DNA from: Ruminococcaceae bacterium UBA5891 | GTDB lineage: Bacteria; Bacillota; Clostridia; Oscillospirales; Acutalibacteraceae | Direction: 5' to 3' | NCBI GenBank assembly: GCA_002431945.1 | Contig: DJET01000051.1 | Span: 1-52,556 of the forward strand | DNA: 52,556 nt | Part shown: positions 46,529 through 52,556 of the stretch, one piece after another | Layout of the letters: each line of letters starts with the position of its first letter | Position numbering within the stretch: position 1 is the stretch's first letter | The notes under the pieces: model-generated | Database searches by the model: none | What the model saw: only the letters and a program-made list of their open reading frames with translations | What the model was told of the DNA's origin: nothing | Position numbers and translations under genes: made by a program

Positions 46529-48457
46529 TCAGCCTTCCTTTTTAGTATATTCAAGCAGTCCGCCTGCTTTGAGAATTGCTTTCTGGCGCTCGGTAAAGGA
46601 GCATACAAGCGGTATTTCATCGCCTGTGGTTTCGTCCTTTAACATTATTTCGCCGCTGTCCATTCCGGCAAACACATTTGTAAGGGTTAATTTATCCGAT
46701 TGATTAAGCTTATCGTAATCATCGGAGTTTTTAAAGGTAAGCGGCATAATGCCCGCGTTTATAAGGTTGGCAACGTGAATACGTGCAAAGCTTTTTGTAA
46801 TAACCGCGCGAACGCCCAAATACATAGGCACAAGCGCCGCGTGCTCGCGTGATGAGCCCTGACCGTAGTTGCTGCCGCCCACGATTATGCTTTTGCCGAG
46901 CGCCTTTGCACGTTCGGGGAAGGTTTCGTCGCATACGCCGAAGCAGAACTGCGAAAGGTGCGGAATATTTGAGCGGTAAGGCAGAATTTTAGCGCCTGCC
47001 GGCATAATGTGGTCTGTGGTGATGTTATCGCCGACTTTTAGCACAAGCTCGGCTGAAAGCGTGTCTTCCTGCGGTTCGGATTTCGGGAACGGCTTAATGT
47101 TCGGTCCGCGCAGAACCTCTAAATCCTTAGCCTCTTCGGGTGTTGCGGGGGGTATAACCGCGCTGTCGTCAATCTTGAAGGCAGCCGGCATTGTAACGTG
47201 CGGCTCTTCGCCTAAAAGTCTCGGATCGGTAATTTCGCCCGTAAGCGCCGCGGCAACCGCGGTTTCGGGTGAAACTAAGTATACGCTTGCGTCTTTAGTT
47301 CCGCTGCGGCCTAAGAAATTACGGTTAAAGGTGCGTAAGGATACGCCCGCGGAATTAGGCGAAAAGCCCATACCTATGCAGGGTCCGCAGGCACATTCAA
47401 GCAGTCTTGCGCCGCTTGCTAATATATCGGAAAGCGCGCCGCAATCCGCAAGCATTGAAAGCACCTGCTTAGAGCCGGGCGAAATGGAAAGGCTGACATT
47501 GGGCGAAATGGTTTTACCCTTTAAAAGCGCCGCAACCTTTAGCATATCAAAAAGCGAAGAGTTAGTACAGGAGCCTATGCATACCTGATCAACCTTTGTA
47601 CCCTTTAACGATTCAACCGTAACAATGTTATCGGGGCTGTGGGGACATGCAATAAGCGGTTTTAAATTATCAAGGTCAATATCTATTATTCTGTCGTAAA
47701 CCGCGTCTGCGTCGCTTGAAAGCTCTACATAATCCTCTCCTCTGCCCTCGGCTTCAAGGAATTTCTTTGTAACCTCGTCGGACGGGAAAATCGATGTGGT
47801 AGCGCCAAGCTCAGTACCCATATTGGTAATTGTGGCGCGCTCCGGCACGGAAAGGTATTTAATACCCTCGCCGCCCCACTCGATAACAGCGCCGACGCCG
47901 CCCTTTACCGAGAGTATACGCAAAATTTCAAGGCTTATATCCTTAGCGGTAACAAAGGGCTTTAATTTACCCTTTAAATTAACCTTATACATTTTAGGCA
48001 TTGTAATGTAATAAGCGCCTCCGCCCATTGCAACCGCAACGTCAAGACCGCCCGCACCCATTGCAAGCATACCTATGCCGCCGCCTGTCGGGGTGTGACT
48101 GTCTGACCCGATAAGGGTTTTGCCGGGTTTGCCGAAACGCTCTAAATGCACCTGATGGCAAATGCCGTTTCCGGGGCGCGAAAAATAAATGCCGTGCTTT
48201 TTGGCAACCGATTGTATGTAACGGTGGTCGTCGGCGTTTTCAAAGCCGGATTGCAGTGTATTATGGTCTATATAAGCCACGCTGCGCTCGGTTTTAACGC
48301 GGTCAAGCCCCATAGTTTCAAATTCAAGATATGCCATAGTGCCTGTGGCGTCCTGCGTTAAGGTTTGGTCAATTTTAAGCGCAACCTCACTGCCGACGGT
48401 CATATCGCCCGAAAGCATATGCGCCTTAATAATTTTTTGTGCAATGGTGTAACCCAT
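46529..48457 (-). CDS. acn: Aconitate hydratase
   Basis: A 642-residue 4Fe-4S enzyme interconverting citrate and isocitrate. The [4Fe-4S] ligands are the cysteine in VCIGSCTNSSLFD and the CACGPC pair in LLECACGPCIGMGF. Other blocks are GSDSHTPTGGGIGMLAMGAGG, and the swivel domain ITTDHIMPAGAKILPYRSN and GGSNYGQGSSREHAALVP. It is the shorter mitochondrial-like/clostridial type. The ATG at 48457 is chosen because AAAGGA lies 9 nt before it; the in-frame TTG at 48466 abuts that site. Confidence 0.95.
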   Translation of the reverse strand: MGYTIAQKIIKAHMLSGDMTVGSEVALKIDQTLTQDATGTMAYLEFETMGLDRVKTERSVAYIDHNTLQSGFENADDHRYIQSVAKKHGIYFSRPGNGICHQVHLERFGKPGKTLIGSDSHTPTGGGIGMLAMGAGGLDVAVAMGGGAYYITMPKMYKVNLKGKLKPFVTAKDISLEILRILSVKGGVGAVIEWGGEGIKYLSVPERATITNMGTELGATTSIFPSDEVTKKFLEAEGRGEDYVELSSDADAVYDRIIDIDLDNLKPLIACPHSPDNIVTVESLKGTKVDQVCIGSCTNSSLFDMLKVAALLKGKTISPNVSLSISPGSKQVLSMLADCGALSDILASGARLLECACGPCIGMGFSPNSAGVSLRTFNRNFLGRSGTKDASVYLVSPETAVAAALTGEITDPRLLGEEPHVTMPAAFKIDDSAVIPPATPEEAKDLEVLRGPNIKPFPKSEPQEDTLSAELVLKVGDNITTDHIMPAGAKILPYRSNIPHLSQFCFGVCDETFPERAKALGKSIIVGGSNYGQGSSREHAALVPMYLGVRAVITKSFARIHVANLINAGIMPLTFKNSDDYDKLNQSDKLTLTNVFAGMDSGEIMLKDETTGDEIPLVCSFTERQKAILKAGGLLEYTKKEG

Positions 48458-48462
48458 ATCAA

Positions 48463-49104
48463 TCAATCCTTTCTCATAATATGCTTATAAGCGTTTTCAA
48501 CATGCTCCGACGCATATTTAGCGGCAAGAGCGGTGTTCTTAGCTTCAATAGCCTCGTATATTTTGCGGTGCTCCGCAACCGACGCCGTTGCACGGCTTGA
48601 GCTTTCAAGCGAAGCGCGGCGGTATTTTTGAATTTTTTTATGTAACGGCACTAAGGTATCGTAAAATGCTGTGCTGCCGCTTAATTTATAAAGCGCCTCG
48701 TGAAAGCGGCTGTCCATAAGCTTAATTTGGTCGGGGTCGTTCTTGCTTAAATAAAATTCCTGAAATTCAAGCGTTTCTTTAAGGCTTTTAAGCTGTTCCT
48801 CAGTACGGTTTTGCGCCGCAAGCGCCGCCGCTTGGCACTCAAGGCTCTTGCGTATCATAAATATATCTTCAAGATCCTTCTCGCTTATACCTATTACTAC
48901 CGAGCCTTTCCCCGATTCTTCAATAATATGCTCCTGCTCAAGGCGGCGCAGCGCCTCGCGTATCGGGGTGCGGCTAACGCCTAATTCCGCGCTTAACTTG
49001 CTTTCGGTAAGTATTTCGCCGCGCTTATATTTTCCGCTTAAAATATCGTTTTCAAGATGCTCAAAAACCTGATCCGCAAGTGATATTGTCTTATGTTCAA
49101 TCAT
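48463..49104 (-). CDS. GntR-family regulator (FadR/FCD subfamily)
   Basis: A 213-residue transcription factor. Residues 1-75 are a winged helix-turn-helix (EILTESKLSAELGVSRTPIREALRRLEQEHII region), and residues 85-210 are an all-helical FCD ligand domain with histidines placed for metal/carboxylate binding (DSRFHEALYKLSG; VAEHRKIYEAIEAKN). Relatives bind citrate, lactate or other organic acids. It is encoded between citrate synthase and aconitase, so it probably senses a TCA acid and acts on the palindrome ATTGTATACAAT over the operon promoter. Confidence 0.92.
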   Translation of the reverse strand: MIEHKTISLADQVFEHLENDILSGKYKRGEILTESKLSAELGVSRTPIREALRRLEQEHIIEESGKGSVVIGISEKDLEDIFMIRKSLECQAAALAAQNRTEEQLKSLKETLEFQEFYLSKNDPDQIKLMDSRFHEALYKLSGSTAFYDTLVPLHKKIQKYRRASLESSSRATASVAEHRKIYEAIEAKNTALAAKYASEHVENAYKHIMRKD

Positions 49105-49116
49105 AACTGCACCTTC

Positions 49117-50484
49117 TTAAAATCTTCCGCCGGACAGCTCTTTTAAATGCTTTTCAAGCTCACTGTCTGATATTGCGGTCTGTCTGCCGTTTTGATATTC
49201 GGTATCTACCCATTCTTTAAGAGCGATAACCGCAGGGTCTTTTTTATCAACCTCGTTTTCACCCTTTAAGCCGTAATTGTGGTTTATCCAATAAGCTATG
49301 CCCGCAAGCCCGCTTGTTTTACCTACCGAAACGGAAGCCGGACGGTTGAGTATTTTCTCGGTATCGAAAATATTGTAAATTTCCTCGTCCTTTAAAAGTC
49401 CGTCGGCATGTATGCCTGCCTTTGTAACATTAAAGTTTTTGCCTACAAACGGCGTCATAGGCGGTATTTTATAGCCCATTTCCTTTTTGAAGTATTCAGC
49501 TATCTCGGTTATAGCCGTTGTGTCCATACCGTCAAGCGAGCCGCGAAGCGACGCATATTCCATTACCATTGCCTCAAGCGGAATATTGCCCGTTCTCTCA
49601 CCGATACCAAGCAGTGAGCAGTTAACCGCCGAAGCGCCGTAAAGCCATGCGGTAGAGGCGTTTGCAACCGCCTTGTAAAAATCATTATGCCCGTGCCATT
49701 CAAGCATTTCACTCGGCACGTCGGAGTAATGCTGCAAGCCGTAAATTATGCCCGGCACGCTGCGCGGCAACGCAACCTCAGGGTACGGCACGCCGTAGCC
49801 CATAGTATCGCACGCCCTTATTCTTACAGGAATTTTAGCCTGCGCCGACATTTTCATAAGCTCGTTTACAAAGGGCACCACAAAGCCGTAAAAATCCGCT
49901 CTTGTAATATCTTCAAGGTGACAGCGCGGCATAACGCCCGCCTCAAACGCTTCAGAAACCGCCTCAAGGTACATTTTCATAGCCTCGCCGCGGGTTTTTT
50001 TAAGCTTTTTGAAAATATGGTAATCGCTGCACGAAACCAATATTCCCGTTTCCCTGATACCAAGGTCGCGCACAAGCTTAAAATCTTCCTTGCTGGCGCG
50101 TATCCAGGTGGTAATTTCAGGGAATTTAAGCCCTAACGCCTGACATTTTTCAATTGCTTCCCTGTCCTTTTTGCTGTAAACAAAAAACTCTGTCTGGCGG
50201 ATTATCCCGTAAGGACCGCCCAGCTTTGACATCAGCTTGTAAAGATTAACGATTTGCTCTACCGTGTACGGCTCAACCGATTGCTGACCGTCGCGCAGCG
50301 AAGTATCGGTTATCCAAATATCCTTGGGCATACCCATAGGCACCCTGCGGTGGTTAAACGCAACGCGCGGCACGTCCTCGTATGTATAAAAGTCCCTGTA
50401 AAGATTGGGCTCTTTAACATCTTGCAACGAATATTTGTAATTATCCTGCTCAAGCAAATTTGTTTTATTTGATATCTCAAGCAT
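49117..50484 (-). CDS. Re-type citrate synthase (isopropylmalate/homocitrate synthase-like)
   Basis: A 455-residue DRE-TIM metallolyase with DTSLRDGQQSVEPYTVEQIV (metal/acyl-CoA site), CHLEDITRADFYGFVV, the histidine pair in LEWHGHNDFYKAVANAS, and GIGERTGNIPLEAMVMEY. The sequence lacks a C-terminal allosteric LeuA domain. The shape and the neighbours (aconitase, isocitrate dehydrogenase) fit the Re-citrate synthase of Clostridium kluyveri, which makes citrate with opposite stereospecificity to GltA. Homocitrate or citramalate synthesis are less likely alternatives. The ATG at 50484 has AGGGGTGA; longer extensions lack one. Confidence 0.85.
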   Translation of the reverse strand: MLEISNKTNLLEQDNYKYSLQDVKEPNLYRDFYTYEDVPRVAFNHRRVPMGMPKDIWITDTSLRDGQQSVEPYTVEQIVNLYKLMSKLGGPYGIIRQTEFFVYSKKDREAIEKCQALGLKFPEITTWIRASKEDFKLVRDLGIRETGILVSCSDYHIFKKLKKTRGEAMKMYLEAVSEAFEAGVMPRCHLEDITRADFYGFVVPFVNELMKMSAQAKIPVRIRACDTMGYGVPYPEVALPRSVPGIIYGLQHYSDVPSEMLEWHGHNDFYKAVANASTAWLYGASAVNCSLLGIGERTGNIPLEAMVMEYASLRGSLDGMDTTAITEIAEYFKKEMGYKIPPMTPFVGKNFNVTKAGIHADGLLKDEEIYNIFDTEKILNRPASVSVGKTSGLAGIAYWINHNYGLKGENEVDKKDPAVIALKEWVDTEYQNGRQTAISDSELEKHLKELSGGRF

Positions 50485-50506
50485 AAATGTCACCCCTGTT
50501 TGTATC

Positions 50507-50518
50507 ATTGTATACAAT
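50507..50518. promoter_or_regulatory. Candidate GntR operator
   Basis: ATTGTATACAAT, a perfect 12-bp palindrome touching the -10 element and covering the likely transcription start. A repeated half-site, TTGTATC, follows at 50499-50505. Confidence 0.65.
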
Positions 50519-50545
50519 TATACACGCATTTTTGGATTTTGTCAA
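50517..50545 (-). promoter_or_regulatory. Promoter of the citrate/2-oxoglutarate operon
   Basis: On the minus strand, TTGACA (50540-50545) and TATAAT (50517-50522) have a 17-bp spacer, about 30 nt before the citrate synthase ATG. Perfect hexamers with an overlapping palindrome indicate a strong but repressed promoter. Confidence 0.92.
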
Positions 50546-50661
50546 TATTTTTATAGTATCATAGCTTTTAATGGCTGTACCATCCTACTTAACCTCAGTT
50601 ATATTGCCGCTCGAATAGGTTTGGTTATAACTCTGATTGAATGGTGAATAGGTCAATAAGA

Positions 50662-50692
50662 AAGGGGATGGAGAAATATATAATCACCCCTT
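50662..50692 (-). terminator. Probable terminator of the Rhs/immunity locus
   Basis: AAGGGG (50662-50667) pairs with CCCCTT (50687-50692), and the minus-strand tail reads TTCTTATT. It lies 22 nt after the stop at 50714. Confidence 0.5.
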
Positions 50693-50713
50693 GTCTTTGC
50701 TAATCCGACCTCT

Positions 50714-51241
50714 TTAGCTAATTAATCTTGTTAATCGTTTTTCATCTTGAGATAATAACGAAAGTATGCTTATGTCGTTTGAAGAAACATAAGAATATCC
50801 GTCAAAAGAACCATATTCGTCAAAAAGCTTTATTTTTACGGTTTTATCTTCAATATTTTCAATAAGTCCTGTTATATCATTGTATCCGCTGTTGCAAAGT
50901 TCAATTGTTACAACATACTTTTTTTGAAAGGCATAGCATAACACGGAATATAATATTTCATCGTTTTCAAAATGAATGTCAAATGAAAGAATATTTTTGT
51001 CTGAAGATAATTTTATCATTTTTCTTGAATAAAGATTTTCATTGTCAACGCGTATGACCTTTTCGGTATTCATTACAATTATTCCATCATCTTCACCGTC
51101 AGGTGAAATCATATGAATGGCAATATTTTGGTCATTTACTGCGAGTACATATCCAAAGTGGAATTTATCGGTATTGTTAAAGTCGGTATATATGCACGAT
51201 GGAATTTTGCGGTTGCATATGTTTTTCAGTAAATTAATCAT
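50714..51241 (-). CDS. Candidate immunity protein 2 of the Rhs locus
   Basis: A 175-residue, beta-rich acidic protein. The start region (MINLLKNICNRKIPSCIYTD) is followed by YVLAVNDQNIAIHMISPDGEDDGIIVMNTEKVIRVD, which resembles SH3/LSm-like immunity proteins found behind polymorphic toxins. AGGAGA precedes the ATG at 51241; the longer in-frame start lacks one. It is AT-richer than the chromosome, in line with recent acquisition. Function is inferred from position only. Confidence 0.6.
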   Translation of the reverse strand: MINLLKNICNRKIPSCIYTDFNNTDKFHFGYVLAVNDQNIAIHMISPDGEDDGIIVMNTEKVIRVDNENLYSRKMIKLSSDKNILSFDIHFENDEILYSVLCYAFQKKYVVTIELCNSGYNDITGLIENIEDKTVKIKLFDEYGSFDGYSYVSSNDISILSLLSQDEKRLTRLIS

Positions 51242-51322
51242 ATTCAATCTCCTATAAAATTTTATTATGTGTTTTCCCATATGATTTTTATTTAGGATGT
51301 AGAATTTTTGCCTGTATTTCCC

Positions 51323-51751
51323 CTAAGTTTTGAAATGTATTTTTTTAAATATTAGTTTAACGGTGTTTTCACAATCATAGAATAAAAACTCAAAACTTAA
51401 AAGTTGTTCATTTACTGCTGAAAATTCACCGGCTATATAATCACCAAATTCGCAATAACCGTCAAGTAGATTGATATTCATATTTATACTTTTCACATCT
51501 TTAAATATCAAAGAAAATTGTTTTCCGCTTTTTTCCCAGAGAGTATTCACATCTATGACAGTACCGTTAGTTAAAGCTCTTTTTACTATTTGTAAATCTA
51601 ATAATATACTGTCATGCATACCCGCTTTAGTATAAAAACAAAAAAATTTTTTAGAAAATCTTGATTTTATTGATTCTAAATATGAATAGTAAAGATTCAA
51701 ATTCTTTTGCCAAGTAAAGTCATCGTCTGTGTTTAAATCTAAATATTTCAT
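51323..51751 (-). CDS. Candidate immunity protein 1 of the Rhs locus
   Basis: A 142-residue protein, not recognised by family. It is AT-rich, starts 19 bp after the toxin-bearing gene and is acidic with alternating beta and aromatic segments (SLIFKDVKSINMNINLLDGY region; SFEFLFYDCENTVKLIFKKI). The gene immediately after an Rhs C-terminal tip generally encodes the cognate immunity protein. This is the sole basis for the call. Confidence 0.6.
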   Translation of the reverse strand: MKYLDLNTDDDFTWQKNLNLYYSYLESIKSRFSKKFFCFYTKAGMHDSILLDLQIVKRALTNGTVIDVNTLWEKSGKQFSLIFKDVKSINMNINLLDGYCEFGDYIAGEFSAVNEQLLSFEFLFYDCENTVKLIFKKIHFKT

Positions 51752-51770
51752 TAATACCCCTCATTAATTA

Positions 51771-52556
51771 TTAATAAGCAAATATTGGTATCGTATGATA
51801 CGACGAAGGCGCAAAAGATGGAACCAAAAAACCATTTGGATTAATAGGATAAAAAAATATTGAATTCATAGGATCTTGAGTGAAATCTTTGCCGTGTTCT
51901 AATTCAAATTTTTCGATATTTCCGTCCCAATCCCATCCGAGTTTTTCTTTTAATGTTTTTTTCACGCTACTGGGAGGGCTGCCATTCGAACTGTTTCCAT
52001 CATGTTTTGAACCATCTTCGTTTTGCGAATACCGAAGTTTACCCTTTTCTACATGTACATGCTTTTGTGTTTTAGTGTTATCGTTGGACCTGTCTATACG
52101 TACTGTCCATCCCTTTCCTACATTTATGTTTTTACCGGTAATAATAGCAGTGGAAACAGCTGTTGATACTTTACTGCTTTTAAAAATGTAGTCAGAAGTG
52201 AAGCCTTTTAAAAATCCTTTAACTTTTTCCTTGATTTTGTTCCATATCTTCCAATTGCCGCTTGGATCTGAAAAGTTAATTGGATTATTTGAACAGTAAG
52301 CAAATAGGTTGTAGCCAAGAATATCCTCGTTTGCGCCCAATATCCCATCCGCATTTATAAACCTACCGGTTTCCGGATCGTAATAACGGGATTGCAGGTA
52401 ATAAAATCCTGTCTCGCCATCATAATAATAACCGCGGTAGCGCAGGGGATTCTTTTGACCTACCGTGGCGGAAAGACTGCCCGTTACCGAAAGCAGCCCG
52501 CCCCACTCGTTGTAGCTGTATTCTACCACCTGTGCGCCCGTGCTGTCAAGTATTCC
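51771..52556 (-). CDS. Rhs-repeat protein, C-terminal part with variable toxin tip (partial)
   Basis: The 3' end of a larger gene running off the window; the frame is open to 52556. Rhs/YD-repeat remnants (VEYSYNEWGGLLSVTG) precede the Rhs core hallmark LRYRGYYYDGETGFYYLQSRYYDPETGRFINADG and YNLFAYCSNNPINFSDPSG. After that the sequence switches to a unique ~155-residue C-terminal domain with a charged block (RSNDNTKTQKHVHVEKGK) and a terminal hydrophobic part. HVHVEKG with later Asp/Glu and histidines suggests a nuclease-like toxin, but I cannot name the fold. Confidence 0.88.
   Translation of the reverse strand, partial: GILDSTGAQVVEYSYNEWGGLLSVTGSLSATVGQKNPLRYRGYYYDGETGFYYLQSRYYDPETGRFINADGILGANEDILGYNLFAYCSNNPINFSDPSGNWKIWNKIKEKVKGFLKGFTSDYIFKSSKVSTAVSTAIITGKNINVGKGWTVRIDRSNDNTKTQKHVHVEKGKLRYSQNEDGSKHDGNSSNGSPPSSVKKTLKEKLGWDWDGNIEKFELEHGKDFTQDPMNSIFFYPINPNGFLVPSFAPSSYHTIPIFAY

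Overview
The window looks like chromosome of a spore-forming Clostridia bacterium, most likely Oscillospiraceae/Ruminococcaceae-like. The evidence is a moderately AT-rich genome with sigma-A promoters of near-consensus TTGACA-17-TATAAT type, strong GGAGG ribosome binding sites, sporulation genes (ytvI, spoVAC, spoVAD, spoIVB, spoIIM), CdaA/CdaR, a Re-type citrate synthase and QueH. No species can be named from sequence alone.

Layout. 1-3.2 kb (minus): tRNA-Ser(UGA) and a threonine/lysine entry operon, ThrR-like ACT regulator > homoserine dehydrogenase > aspartate kinase. 3.3-12.5 kb (plus): YtvI-like membrane protein, a DUF3343 + cysteine desulfurase-like pair, then cdaA-cdaR-small membrane protein-recD2-comF-mreB. 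12.5-21.9 kb (plus): one operon carrying every step from E4P + PEP to phenylalanine and tyrosine (aminotransferase, pheA, aroB, aroC, an aroE-aroK fusion, aroQ, aroA, tyrA, DAHP synthase). It is preceded by a consensus promoter, a 22-codon leader peptide in which 8 residues are Phe or Tyr, and mutually exclusive antiterminator and terminator stems, so it looks like a classical ribosome-mediated attenuator. 22-24.6 kb: a MarR-like gene and groES-groEL. 24.6-27.5 kb (minus): M24 peptidase plus an ABC-2 exporter. 27.6-29.4 kb: queH, a small divergent XRE-regulator locus with paired operators, and spoVAC.

29.42-33.65 kb is a compact (~4.2 kb) integrated element bounded by an exact 19-bp direct repeat. 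It carries a candidate small RNA, five tiny genes (two or three Cys-rich), an ~850-bp GC-rich non-coding region packed with hairpins, an HUH-type Rep, a minimal 168-aa tyrosine recombinase and a sigma-70-region-4-like regulator. Just upstream of rep lies an unusual array of six tandem hairpins with an exact 17-bp period: the CCGTG core is constant, while the stems differ between units yet stay self-complementary. The element sits between spoVAC and spoVAD, which are normally neighbours in one operon but here lie on opposite strands.

33.6-44.2 kb (minus): small genes, spoVAD, a complete branched-chain amino-acid ABC transporter (livJ-H-M-G-F), 1-phosphofructokinase, spoIVB, xerD, spoIIM. 44.2-45.3 kb: an intergenic cluster of five TTATGTAAACC-type repeats, then a FabG-like reductase. 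45.4-50.5 kb (minus): Re-citrate synthase > GntR regulator > aconitase > isocitrate dehydrogenase, the oxidative half-TCA route to 2-oxoglutarate, with a palindrome over the promoter. 50.7-52.6 kb (minus): AT-rich end of an Rhs-type polymorphic toxin locus (C-terminal tip plus two candidate immunity genes), cut by the window edge.
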